From NCBI RefSeq assembly GCF_900110245.1, contig NZ_FOCZ01000001.1, forward strand, positions 682,001 through 746,000: DNA of 64,000 nt. The letters are read 5' to 3'. The position numbers were made by a program, and so were the translations under genes. This stretch comes from Niastella yeongjuensis (GTDB taxonomy: Bacteria > Bacteroidota > Bacteroidia > Chitinophagales > Chitinophagaceae). Under the pieces are notes generated by a model, which made no database searches, was not told where the DNA came from, and saw only the letters and a program-made list of their open reading frames with translations. Numbering within the stretch: the first letter of the stretch is position 1; each line of letters begins with the position of its first letter. Shown piece by piece: positions 9,323-19,700 of this stretch.

Positions 9323-11137
9323 TTAATCCTGCGAAAGGATCAATGCATTATAAGGCCCCAGGTTGATGGCAATACTGTATTCCTGGTCATCTTTCTTGCT
9401 TGTAAACGTTTCCACATCAAACGCCGGGGTATCGGTAAACGATTCATCATACCCCTTCCAATCGCTGTTGAACCGTATTTTCCATACGCCTTCCGCTGGT
9501 ACGCCTATTATATAATCTTTATGTTCTTTATTCATAAAATTCAAAACAACAATGGTGCTGTCCTTTGGGCCGCCTTCGTGCCAGCGGTGAAAGACAATCA
9601 CTTTATCCCCATTATTTACATGGGTGACGCGGGTATGCTGGCCCGATAACCCTTTTGTTAACCCTTCCATATTGCGGCGCAGGCGAATGCAATCGCGGTA
9701 CAACCGCGCAATGCCTTTAAAGTCCGAGAATTTCGACCAGTCCAGCGGTTTGGTATCATCAAACCAGCCATCTTCCACAAATTCCTGCCCCTGAAATATC
9801 ATGGGTATACCTGCAGCCGTAAAAACCAGCACGGCACCTAATACCGATCGCTTTTTGGCAAACCAGCCCTGTGCATCACCGGGTGCTATTTCTTCGGGCA
9901 CGCGTGTTTTACCGTTGGCCACATCATCGTGCGATTCAGTATATATTACCCGTTGAAATGCATCTCCATTAAAATTATGCATAAGGGCAAATTGTATCTT
10001 TTCCAGATCGCGGTGATCATCTTCCGGCACTTTCAATACATCCCGCACACTAAAGGTGAAAGCCGGGTCCCACTGTGTATTGAAACCCTGCCCGTTCTCT
10101 TCTGATCTTTTGGTGATCCATTCATTGTCCTGCAGGTCTTCAGCTATCATGATCTTCCAGGGATAACGTTTATTCACCTCTTCATTTATCCATTTCATCA
10201 TTGACCAGCCCTCGGGCAGGTCTGCATCGGGTGTATTTTTGCCATGCACATTCCGAACAAACAGCAAGGCATCAGTACGCAAGCCATCTACATGGTAATC
10301 TTCCAGCCACATCAGGGCATTGTCCCGCAGGTACTGTCTAACTTCGGGACGGCCGTAATCGGGCCGGGTATGGCCCCAGGGCGTTTCTGACCGCCAGTCC
10401 TGGTAGAAATAAATACCACCGGCACCATTTTCACTCCAGCCATCAAATTGCCACAGGTCCAGGTCTGAAGGGCCAAAATGGTTATACACCACATCGAGGA
10501 TTACTGCTATACCCAATTCATGGGCTGCATTGATGAGTGCTTTAAAACCCTTTACACCGCCATAATCCGATTCAATAGCATACGGGTGCGATAAATTATA
10601 CCCCCATGAAATGCCTCCGGGAAATTCAGTAGCCGGCATCAATTCAATGGCATTCACTCCCAACGCTTTTAAATACCCCAGCCGTTGCCGGGCCGTTTCA
10701 AAAGTACCTGGCTTGCCATCTTCTTTTACATTGAAAGAGCCTATGTGCATTTCATAGATCACCAGTTCATTCCAGGAAGGGGTTTGAAAATCATGGTCCG
10801 TCCACTCAAAATTCGGATCGGTAATAAGGGAATTACCGGCCGAGTTGGTCAACTCCCTTGCATACGGATCGTTGCGGTACAACAAACCCATATCGGTTTG
10901 TAAAATGTATTTATATTGATTGCCAGCCTTTGCCTCGGAAATATTCATCCCCCAATACCCATTGCCTTCATGCGTCATGGGATGTTTATTTTTTGACCAG
11001 TCATTAAACTCGCCGGTAACAAATACCTTTTTTGCATGTGGCGCCCATACTCTGAAAAATACGCCGTTATCATTTGGGATAGAACCCATTCCTTCTATGC
11101 GGGTCACAGGGGTGGCCTCCATTGTACTTTTTGCCAT
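9323..11137 (-). CDS. GH13 alpha-glucan branching-enzyme-like protein with CBM48
   Basis: The 604-residue protein has an N-terminal CBM48-type domain (about 15-110, with FRVWAPHAKKVFVTGEFNDW) and a GH13 barrel. The catalytic positions are the nucleophile Asp in DGLRTDAL, the acid Glu in IMIAEDL and the transition-state Asp in TESHDD. Similar Bacteroidota proteins are annotated as 1,4-alpha-glucan branching enzymes, although they are shorter than classical GlgB. They are also close to malto-oligosyltrehalose trehalohydrolases, so the exact reaction is not settled. There is no signal peptide, so it is cytoplasmic. It is not next to other glycogen genes here. Confidence 0.8.
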   Translation of the reverse strand: MAKSTMEATPVTRIEGMGSIPNDNGVFFRVWAPHAKKVFVTGEFNDWSKNKHPMTHEGNGYWGMNISEAKAGNQYKYILQTDMGLLYRNDPYARELTNSAGNSLITDPNFEWTDHDFQTPSWNELVIYEMHIGSFNVKEDGKPGTFETARQRLGYLKALGVNAIELMPATEFPGGISWGYNLSHPYAIESDYGGVKGFKALINAAHELGIAVILDVVYNHFGPSDLDLWQFDGWSENGAGGIYFYQDWRSETPWGHTRPDYGRPEVRQYLRDNALMWLEDYHVDGLRTDALLFVRNVHGKNTPDADLPEGWSMMKWINEEVNKRYPWKIMIAEDLQDNEWITKRSEENGQGFNTQWDPAFTFSVRDVLKVPEDDHRDLEKIQFALMHNFNGDAFQRVIYTESHDDVANGKTRVPEEIAPGDAQGWFAKKRSVLGAVLVFTAAGIPMIFQGQEFVEDGWFDDTKPLDWSKFSDFKGIARLYRDCIRLRRNMEGLTKGLSGQHTRVTHVNNGDKVIVFHRWHEGGPKDSTIVVLNFMNKEHKDYIIGVPAEGVWKIRFNSDWKGYDESFTDTPAFDVETFTSKKDDQEYSIAINLGPYNALILSQD

Positions 11138-11205
11138 GGTGATGATGTTTGTGTGGATTTCACTCCATACTCTGCAATTTTGCTACCATGCTCCCCCATT
11201 ATATG

Positions 11206-12341
11206 CTAGCCACCTATCATGTGTAATTTGTGGTCTGAACCTGGCGCACCCAACCCGTTCTTTGTTAGGTTATAGGTAAAACTCAACAGGAAAAAGCGTT
11301 GCAGGTTTTTTACCCGTTTGTCTTCAATGTAATTCTGACCGGTATTACGGCTTACGCCAATGTTTTGTTTCAACAGGTCAAAGGCCGATAACTTTATTTC
11401 ACCCCGGTTAAAACGTAAGAACTGCCTGCTGATAAACGCATTCCATAATGGTACCCTGGTATTGAACCCACTTGCCCGCTGGCTGTTAATGGTATAGGTA
11501 AACTCGGTATTAAAGTAAAAGCGGTGCGGCAGTTGCCAGTTTATCTCCATGCTATACTGCTGATTCAAATACCGGGTATTTAAAGTTTGTTGTAAGCCAT
11601 ATTGCGTTTTGTAGTAATTAACTCCGGCAGCGAGCGACAGGTCTAATTTCTCCGATGCATTTATCTCAATCCGTACATCCGGACCAACATTCCAGGTACT
11701 GATCATATTCTCCGCAGCATTAATAAAGGTTTTGTTTTTTGTATAGCTGCCATTGGTGCTGAAGTTAATGGAGCCTTTCCACAAACGGACAGGCAATCCT
11801 ATGTTTACGGTACCGGAAATATCATACGCACCATTCACATTTACCGGACGGGTTATTTTTACGCCTACCGAATCAATGATATCGGCATTAACGATCTTAT
11901 TATCTGTCCTTCGTATGTTAAAGAACGCAAACAGGTTCCTGTTCCTAAATGGATTTACCGAAAAGAAATTCAGTTGTATGGTATGGACTAACTCTTGTTT
12001 CAGATCGGCATTGCCCACTTTTATATTCAGCGGGTCGCTGTTATCCGGCACCGGTTGTAATTGTGTTACTGTGGGTTGATTGGTACTGGTTGTATAATTC
12101 AGTCGCAGGTTGCGGAACCTGGTAAAGTTATATTGTAAACGGGCATTGGGCAGCCAGTTATAAAAGGTTTTATGAAGGGTTGAATCTTTGCCTAATACCA
12201 GAGTATTTCCTTCCAATGCAGCCTGTTGCGTGGCTGCTTCGACAGGGTGTCAAACGCAATGCCTTTTACCAGTCCATTTTTTTGTGCCCATGTTATGGAA
12301 CACAGGATACAGCAGACAATCAGCAGGTAGAACTTCTTCAT
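11206..12341 (-). pseudogene. Outer-membrane beta-barrel gene (PF14905 type) with large internal deletion
   Basis: The start at 12341 opens a signal peptide (MKKFYLLIVCCILCS) followed by QKNGLVKGIAFDTLSKQP, the beginning of a carboxypeptidase-regulatory-like domain. Near 12235 the sequence switches frame and continues with ALEGNTLVLGKDSTLHKTF, which aligns with residues around 642 of the intact paralogue at 13482-16526 (ALSGDTTIKQSYTNL). From there it runs as a beta-barrel C-terminus to LTKNGLGAPGSD and a stop at 11206. About 600 residues are missing and the two halves are out of frame, so no full product is possible. A TTG at 12216 could begin the C-terminal frame, but it would have no export signal. 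Confidence 0.8.
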
Positions 12342-12443
12342 ACCGGTTATATTTTCGTGTTTGTAAAGCGATCACGAAAATATTCTTACACACCGGCAAT
12401 GAAGGTTAAGCAGGGTTGGTTTAATGTTAATGAAGGTTAATAT

Positions 12444-13004
12444 TTAAGCCATCGTTTGCATATTGCCGCTTGCAGGCGCCTCGTCAAATACCTGCAGCAT
12501 AATTTTCCAGGTACCCTCTTCGGATTGCAGGCGCAATTCTACATGCAGCTTTTGAATAATACCGGTATTGGGCAGAAAGTGGAAATGAATGGTATTTTGC
12601 TTTCTGTTTTTATCGGGATCTGCATACTGGCCATTGAGAATGGAAGGCTTTTCACCGGCCAGTTTTATGATAGTGTTATGTATTTCTTTATACAGACTAT
12701 TGTATCTTTCTTTTGCGTTTTGAAAGTCAGCAGAGGAATACAGTTCACAAGTCCAGCTGTAAGCCGCGGTTGTTTTAAATTCAGTCAGCACGCAGTTTAC
12801 TGAACCGGGGATAATGACTTTTGATTTATAGTTTGCTGCTGGTTCCGGAGTGTTGATAGGATCGCCTTTAATATTACTGAAGTGATTGGGATAATCTTCA
12901 ATCACCATTTTCAGGGCGGTGTTTGTCTGGTTAACAAAAACGCCTTGTGCGCCAGCGCTAAGGCTTAATAATAAAGCCAGTAGCAAGGATGTTACTTTGC
13001 ACAT
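12444..13004 (-). CDS. Secreted protein of unknown function
   Basis: The 186-residue protein begins with a clear signal peptide (MCKVTSLLLALLLSLSAGAQ) and has no TM segment after it. The mature part contains IEDYPNHFSNIKGDP and a Cys pair (NCVLTEF and WTCELYS), and ends in a segment LHVELRLQSEEGTWKIMLQ that looks like beta-strands. I do not recognise a named family. It sits between the broken beta-barrel gene and a small plus-strand frame, with 103 bases to the former. It is likely periplasmic. Confidence 0.65.
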   Translation of the reverse strand: MCKVTSLLLALLLSLSAGAQGVFVNQTNTALKMVIEDYPNHFSNIKGDPINTPEPAANYKSKVIIPGSVNCVLTEFKTTAAYSWTCELYSSADFQNAKERYNSLYKEIHNTIIKLAGEKPSILNGQYADPDKNRKQNTIHFHFLPNTGIIQKLHVELRLQSEEGTWKIMLQVFDEAPASGNMQTMA

Positions 13005-13151
13005 GTTTATAGGGTTTGGAATGGAAAAGTAATAAAAACCAATTTGCTTTTTAACCGGATTATATTAAATTCATGAGAACGCAATAAAAATGTTACTTTA
13101 TTCGTTACAATAGACGGCTTATTCTATTTATTTATACTCAATTCAATACCA

Positions 13152-13319
13152 ATGAAAAAGAATCCAATGTATTATGATGTGAACCGGGCCAGAATTCACA
13201 AAACCATCTACCGGCCATCTTCCAACATCGTTCGATTTGTTAAAGCCTTGTTAGCAGTAGTTATGTTAGGCGACTCTCCCATCAGCACGCCCTCCATTGC
13301 AAGAAGAAAATTCCACTAA
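13152..13319 (+). CDS. Possible 55-residue small protein
   Basis: An ATG at 13152 opens a 55-codon frame ending at 13319. It codes for a basic peptide starting MKKNPMYYDVNRAR, with a short hydrophobic patch (IVRFVKALLAVVMLG) and a tail ending RRKFH. A good terminator follows 60 bases later on the same strand (13377-13410), which supports a transcribed unit between the two divergent minus-strand genes. No homologue is recognised. The frame is too short to be sure; the alternative is a non-coding RNA covering the same stretch. Confidence 0.4.
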   Translation: MKKNPMYYDVNRARIHKTIYRPSSNIVRFVKALLAVVMLGDSPISTPSIARRKFH

Positions 13320-13376
13320 TAGAAATTAACTATAACGCATAGCACTTACCTCTGAAACCACATTAGTATGTGCTAA

Positions 13377-13410
13377 CCTCCCGGTTCTGCCGGGAGGATT
13401 TTTATTTTAT
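13377..13410 (+). terminator. Rho-independent terminator
   Basis: CCTCCCGG, loop TTCTG, CCGGGAGG is followed by ATTTTTATTTT. It is placed to end a plus-strand transcript covering the small frame at 13152-13319. Confidence 0.8.
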
Positions 13411-13432
13411 AGGGGTACCTGAAAAAACAAAA

Positions 13433-13461
13433 GGTGAGCCATCAGCGATGACCCACCTTTT
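13433..13461 (-). terminator. Terminator of the outer-membrane beta-barrel gene
   Basis: An 11-base stem (AGGTGGGTCAT with ATGGCTCACCT, two wobble pairs, loop CGCTG) is followed on the minus strand by TTTTGTTTTTTC. It lies 21 bases beyond the stop of the gene at 13482. Confidence 0.8.
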
Positions 13462-13481
13462 TATGCTAATTAGCTATGTCA

Positions 13482-16400
13482 TTATTGTTGACGGCTCTGC
13501 CCCTGCGCTGGCATAGCGGTTCCACCACTGGCGCCGCCATCCATCTGGCGATCCATTTGGCGCTGTATGCTACGCGGCATGCCTGGCGCGCCACGCCGTT
13601 GTTGGGGAGCACCGGCCCTGTTCAGGTTATAAGTAAAGGTGAGCATAAAGTAACGGCGCAACACGTTCGAACGGGTATCGGTAATAGTACCATTGATCAC
13701 TGAACGTGAAATGCTTTGGTTCTGGTTCATGATATCGTTCACCGAAAACTTCAACTCGCCATTTTTCTTTTTAAACATTTGGTAGGCCAGGCTGCCATTC
13801 CACAAAGGAATACTTTGATTGAAGCCCTGGGCAAGACCTGTATTTATGTAATAATCAAAATCGGTAGATAGCACAAAAATTTTCAGGAACTGATAGCTGA
13901 TATCGGCCGAATAGGTTTGTGTATAATATTCATTATTCAGATTCGATTGTTGTGAGGAAGTAACCTTGTTATAGGCCACGCTACCATTCAATCCAACAAT
14001 CAAAGCGTCTTTAATATTCATGTTTATACCTGCTGTTTGCGTAACCACAAATGTGTTGGTAACGTTGCGCTTTTGATACATGAGGTTGATATCGCGGTTA
14101 TACGCAATAGAGTTGTTGAAGTTCAGGCTACTTCCTTTCAGCTTTCCCTGTAAGGGCAAACCAAATGTTACAAAAGATGAAGTTCCAAACGATCCATTCA
14201 TGTTTACCGGAATAGAATAGGTGGCGCCGTACGGCAGGGTATCCAGGTTGTATTGGTGCCTGATGTTGGGCAATAATGTATCAAGGCTCGTCACAATCTG
14301 GTTGTGCGTACTGTTCAGGTTAATATTAACTGACAGGAATTTGAAGGTCACCGCATCGAAGGTGTTATAATTGAGATTCACGTTGTGCGCAAACTCCTGT
14401 TTCAACGAAGGGTTACCATTTGACACCGCCAACACATTCGATGCATCGGGCACCTCCTGTAACTGGTTAACCGATGGCTGGTTGGTTCTTCCCCGGTAAA
14501 ACAATCGCAGGTTTTTTGAACGGCTAAACTGGTAAGTAAAGTTCGCTGTAGGGAACAGGTTAGTATATGATTGTTTTATAGTGGTATCGCCAGACAATGC
14601 CCGATTGTTATAATTATTCAGCTCAGAATGTTCAACAGCTGCACCAATTTGCCAGTTGTACATTTTGTTTTGCACGCGGAAGTTGGCGCCGGCCCGGTTC
14701 GCAATGAAATCGTTTTCCAGGTAGTTGGTCTGGCTTTTATATACTGAATCGTAGTATCCTGACGCCGGATTAAAATAAAATGCGTCGCGGTCGCTCGTAG
14801 AGTGCCGGTTGGTATACGCATAGTTAAACTCCAGGATTTTATTGAGGCCAATGGGTTCAGTATACGAAGCACTGACCACATTGTTCATCGATTTTGTTTT
14901 TTGGTTCGAATGAAAATTCTGGTCTATTATACTTCTTAATTTATTCGAAGCATCATATGAACGTAATGGCGAAACCGTAGCGCCATTTCCTTTACTGTCG
15001 CTGATGCTGTTGTTCAACCCAACAGTTAAGGTACGGCCCAACTTATGAAACTTGCGGCGGTACAATAAGTTATTGTTCAGGTTAATACCGTTGCGGGTAT
15101 TGCTGTTCTCATTGATACCTTCATTGGCTAAAAATTCCGGAACTTTTGCAGAAAAGGCATTGGAGAACAAGGTATCGAACGAGTATGTTTCAGAGTGTTG
15201 TATTACCAGGTTGGGGGTATACAACAATGAGTTCATGGAGTCGATGTAATATTCAAACCGCAGGTTGAACCGGTGATTCTGGTTCTTGTTGTTTGAATGC
15301 ATGTTCTCATTTTGCAAAACAATAGAGTCGGCTGCAATATCTGCAGTTCGCTGGCTAAGACTTTGCTGTTCTTTGCTGGTTACACTGTTAGAAAAGAAAT
15401 AGCTGCCGGTTACATCGATCTTGCTGCCCCATTTATCGGTATAGTTTATACCAACATTGGTAGCTTTTGTAATACCGGTGTTGCTGCTTCCAAAATTACT
15501 GAAGCCGGCATTACCGCCGCCACCGCCACCACCACTACGGCCGCCGCCGCCGCCGCCATTTCCTCCGCCGCCACTGCGACCTCCACCTCCACCACCGCCG
15601 CCACCGCTGCGGCCACCACCTCCGCCACCACCGCCACCACTGCTGCCATAGCCACCCATGGTGCTTACGATGTCGTTAAATGAAAAGCTGGATTTATTCA
15701 GGTTGTTTGATCCTCCTAATATGGATATGCGGCGATCGTTATCAAAACGATTGAACATCCCGCTTGCGGTATACCGGTCCTTATCGCCTATACCGGCTGC
15801 AAACCGGCCAAAATAACCCTTGCGTTTATCTTTCTTCAGCTTAATGTTGATCGTTTTTGAACGGCTACCATCATCAATACGCGTGAACTTGGCCTGGTCG
15901 CTCATATCATCAAACACCTGTACCGATTCAATCATATCGGCCGTGATGTTCTTGGTAGCCATTTTAGGATCAGTGCCAAAGAACTCCTTTCCATCAACGT
16001 ATACCTTTTGTATATCTTCGCCCTGTGCTTTTACATTCCCGTCTTTATCTACCTGAACGCCGGGTAATTTCTTTAACAGGTCTTCAGCGGTAGAGTTGGG
16101 TTTTGTTTTAAAGGCATCGGCCCTAAACTCAACCGTATCTTTTTTAACACTGATCGGTGGGGCCTCCACAATCACTTCCTGCAGCATGTTATCCTTCTTG
16201 GTCATGTAGATAGTACCAAATTGAACATTAGCAGAATCGGCCTTAATTGTGAATTTAACGTACTTGGGGGTGTAACCCTGATAGCTGATCATTAAACGAT
16301 AGCTGCCAAGTGGAATGTTCTTGATCTTGAATGCACCCTGGGCATCTGCCAGGGTATAAGATACCACGGAGGTATCGGTTGCATGGAGTACGGTAACGGT

Positions 16401-16526
16401 AGCGTCTACCAGGTTATCAACAAAAAGGCTATCGTATAACTTCCCCTGGACACTGCCCGAACTCTGGGCATATCCAGCGGTTGTACATGCGATAACCACA
16501 AGGAACAGGGTAAAAAACTTTTTCAT
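13482..16526 (-). CDS. Outer-membrane beta-barrel protein with carboxypeptidase-like N-domain and Gly-rich loop
   Basis: Starting at the ATG at 16526 gives 1014 residues with a proper signal peptide (MKKFFTLFLVV...GYAQ); the longer frame would bury it. Next comes a CarboxypepD_reg-like domain (about 25-110), then a plug-like segment (DLLKKLPGVQVDKDGNV, VYVDGKEFFG) and a long PF14905-type beta-barrel ending FTYNLNRAG. Around residues 290-350 there is a low-complexity run of Gly with Ser, Arg and Asn. The family resembles TonB-dependent receptors and sits in the outer membrane, but the ligand is unknown. A decayed paralogue lies just downstream at 11206-12341, so this was probably a tandem pair. 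Confidence 0.88.
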   Translation of the reverse strand: MKKFFTLFLVVIACTTAGYAQSSGSVQGKLYDSLFVDNLVDATVTVLHATDTSVVSYTLADAQGAFKIKNIPLGSYRLMISYQGYTPKYVKFTIKADSANVQFGTIYMTKKDNMLQEVIVEAPPISVKKDTVEFRADAFKTKPNSTAEDLLKKLPGVQVDKDGNVKAQGEDIQKVYVDGKEFFGTDPKMATKNITADMIESVQVFDDMSDQAKFTRIDDGSRSKTINIKLKKDKRKGYFGRFAAGIGDKDRYTASGMFNRFDNDRRISILGGSNNLNKSSFSFNDIVSTMGGYGSSGGGGGGGGGRSGGGGGGGGGRSGGGGNGGGGGGRSGGGGGGGNAGFSNFGSSNTGITKATNVGINYTDKWGSKIDVTGSYFFSNSVTSKEQQSLSQRTADIAADSIVLQNENMHSNNKNQNHRFNLRFEYYIDSMNSLLYTPNLVIQHSETYSFDTLFSNAFSAKVPEFLANEGINENSNTRNGINLNNNLLYRRKFHKLGRTLTVGLNNSISDSKGNGATVSPLRSYDASNKLRSIIDQNFHSNQKTKSMNNVVSASYTEPIGLNKILEFNYAYTNRHSTSDRDAFYFNPASGYYDSVYKSQTNYLENDFIANRAGANFRVQNKMYNWQIGAAVEHSELNNYNNRALSGDTTIKQSYTNLFPTANFTYQFSRSKNLRLFYRGRTNQPSVNQLQEVPDASNVLAVSNGNPSLKQEFAHNVNLNYNTFDAVTFKFLSVNINLNSTHNQIVTSLDTLLPNIRHQYNLDTLPYGATYSIPVNMNGSFGTSSFVTFGLPLQGKLKGSSLNFNNSIAYNRDINLMYQKRNVTNTFVVTQTAGINMNIKDALIVGLNGSVAYNKVTSSQQSNLNNEYYTQTYSADISYQFLKIFVLSTDFDYYINTGLAQGFNQSIPLWNGSLAYQMFKKKNGELKFSVNDIMNQNQSISRSVINGTITDTRSNVLRRYFMLTFTYNLNRAGAPQQRRGAPGMPRSIQRQMDRQMDGGASGGTAMPAQGQSRQQ

Positions 16527-16649
16527 GTATGGGTTACTATTACTTAAGATACAGGTTTTGACGTCAGATTGCCGCCGAACTTGTGTGAACAAAGCTGGTG
16601 GCAAAAAGTTTTAAAGGTCTGGATAACTTATCGGCGCATTAACGCTAAA

Positions 16650-16696
16650 AAATATGCCACGATTATACACGGTATGTGCAAATCGTGGCATTTTAT
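16650..16696 (-). terminator. Bidirectional terminator downstream of the SNF2 gene
   Basis: Perfect 10-base arms TGCCACGATT (16655-16664) and AATCGTGGCA (16681-16690) are separated by 16 bases. On the minus strand a TATTTTTT tract follows; on the plus strand the tail is TTTTATATTTT. Confidence 0.75.
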
Positions 16697-16747
16697 ATTT
16701 TCCTAACAATAAATGGTCAAAAATACACAGTGAAAAACAGTTCTTTA

Positions 16748-19700
16748 TTAACTGAACAGGTATTCCACATCTTCACGGGTAAGCGATTTTACAAATCCTT
16801 CATCATCGGTGATCAGGTCTTTGGCTAACAAGCGTTTTTTGTCTTGCAGCTGCAGGATCTTATCCTCGATGGTGTCTTTACAGATCATGCGGTAAGCGAA
16901 GATGTTTTTCGTTTGGCCGATACGATGCGTACGGTCAATGGCCTGTTGTTCCACCGCAGGGTTCCACCAGGGGTCAACAATGTATACATAGTCGGCAGCG
17001 GTAAGGTTCAAACCCACACCACCCGCTTTCAGCGAGATCAGGAATACACGGCAATTTTCATCGTTCTGGAAACGCTGAATAGCCCGTTCCCGGTCAATAG
17101 CGGATGTGCTGCCATCGAAGTATTCAAAATCAACTTCCAGCTCTTTCAGCTTCTCTTTAATAAGCGCCAGCATACCCAGGAACTGTGAGAACACCAGTGC
17201 TTTGTGGTTACTAACACCTTCGGTGATCTCACGGCCCAACTCCTCCAGTTTTATAGAATGGTTCGGAAATTTCTCCGCCTCATTCAAAATGGCCGGGGAG
17301 TCACAGATCTGGCGCAGTTTCATTAAGCCCTGCAGGATGGTCAATTGTGACCGTTGTATACCATTTTGCTCAATAGTACCCATGATCTTATCGCGGAAAT
17401 CGTTGCGGTAAGCATCATATATAGCCATTTGTTCGGTTCCCATTTCGCAAAACAGGATGGTCTCAATTTTATCGGGCAGGTCTTTGGCCACCTGCTCTTT
17501 GGTACGGCGTAAAATAAAAGGATATAATAGTTTGCGTAAGTGATCTTTACGATCTGCTTCGCCGAATTTATCAATGGGGATCGCAAATTCCTGCCTGAAG
17601 AATTCCACACTGCCGAGCATACCCGGGTTCAGGAAGTTCATTTGGGCAAAAATATCGAACGTATTATTCTGCAAAGGCGTACCACTTAAACAGATCCTGT
17701 TTTTCGATTGCAGCAAACAGGCGGCTTTGGTAACCTTACTGGTTGGGTTCTTGATGGCCTGCGACTCATCGAGCACCACATAATCGAATGGTATTTCCAC
17801 CAGCAGCTTTATATCACTGCGTAATGTACCATACGTAGTAATAATGATCTCTGCATTCAGGAACTGGTCCTTCCCTCTTGTTCTTTCACCACCATGGTGG
17901 ATATAATAAGTAAGTGAGGGCGTAAATTTCTTGATCTCATTCTCCCAGTTAAACATAAGCGTGGTAGGACAAACCACCAATGCGCGCAGTTTACCCTGGC
18001 TGGTGCGATAATAGTTCAGGTACGATAAAGCCTGTACGGTTTTACCCAACCCCATGTCATCGGCCAGAATACCACCCCAGCCTATTTCACTGAGATAGTG
18101 CAACCAGTGATACCCGTGCTCCTGGTACGGACGCAGGATGCTTTTCAGGTGCTCAGGAAGCGGGATCTCTTTTATTTTGTTGAAACCCTTTAATTGTTCA
18201 TATTTCTCTTCCAGGCGTAATACCAGCTCTTCTTCACTGCGATTGTCGTACAATTCGTCAATTACGCTCATGTGGTATTTCGACAGGCGCAACTGGTTTT
18301 GCTTGCCTTCGCCCACCCTGAACAACAGCGAATATTTTTTGATCCACTCTTCAGGTAAAATACCCAGGGTACCGTCGTTCAGTTGTACAAACTGTTGCCG
18401 GTTGGCCAGCGCCTTTTTCACATCGGCAATGGTCACCTTTTGATCGCCAAACAATATGTCAACCCGGGCATCGAACCAATCGGTATTGCTGCTGATGTGG
18501 ATCTTTGTTTGCGGGCGCGCCGTATTGAAGCGGAAGTTCTTCAACGCATCAAATCCAAATACGGGAATCTTCAATTCCTTCATAGCGTCTACAAACAGGA
18601 AGAACCAGTTGTTCTTCAATACATCACTGCCTTTCAACGCCAGCTGTTGGCCACCTTCCGGACGTATAAATCCGGAGTGCAGGGCTTCCAGTTTTTTTAT
18701 AAACTGTGATTCTTTTTCCCGGTTCCGGTGAACAATCACCACCTTTTCGGTATCGGGTATTACCAGTTCATCTTTACCACCGGGTTTTGTTTCAAACCCT
18801 TTATAAGAGAACAACGGTTGAAATACGAGGTAATCGCCTTTTTCCTGCAGCACTACTCTTTTTTCAGGATCGCCGTCTTTTACTTCACTCACCAGGGTGC
18901 CATCAAAATCAACATGGTAATCTTTGGTAAGCGGCAATACCATTTTACGTAACTGCTCGGGCCAGTCAGCTTTTGAATACGCCAGTTTTCCTTTTCCATG
19001 GAACTGGGTCACCAGGCTTACGTCTTCCGGTTTATCCCACAAAAACAAATTGTCGTTATAGAAGAACAACAAACTGCTATCGATGCCATTCTCGCTGATG
19101 TTTACCTGTTGGCCGTTCAGTTTTACCCAGCACTCGATTTCATAATTGTTTTTACCGGCAATTACTTTAAAGAATGGTGTGATATAATCAGTTACTATAC
19201 CAGCGGTATGCAGGTTCTCGGTTTTGAAAGGCTTTTTGCCATTGAGGTAAAATACAAATGGGTTGGCTGCTACATCCACAAACAGTTTTTTCAGTTTGGG
19301 ATGCAGGTATTCTACCATCAGGGCTTTTGTTTCTTCGGGCAGGTCGTCTTCTTCGTGGTGAATGATGTTTTCCCAAATGCCGCTGAATGGTGAGTTGCGG
19401 TTAAGGTACTTGGTTACCTCCGCATCCTGCATTTTACGCAGTTGGGGAATCATTTGCCGGTCGTTTTCGCTGTATACCTCCAGGTTCACAAACTTGGTAA
19501 GGTCAAGCTTCTCGATCTTGCCGGTAAACTGTGTGGCCTCTTCATTCATTTCACCACTAATGGCATCCACTTCAAAGCCGGGATAACTTTCATGGTTGAA
19601 ATTAAACACCACGCCAATACGCTGTGTGTATTTGGGTGTTGTATCCGCCACGTCTGTGGCCACCGTTTCATCTGCATCAGGCACTGCTACCTCTACAGGC

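Noticed and set aside
15297-15683. 128-residue Ala/Thr-rich plus-strand frame, and Gly/Pro runs in other frames
   Set aside because: These are the glycine-repeat region of the beta-barrel gene read on the other strand and in other frames.
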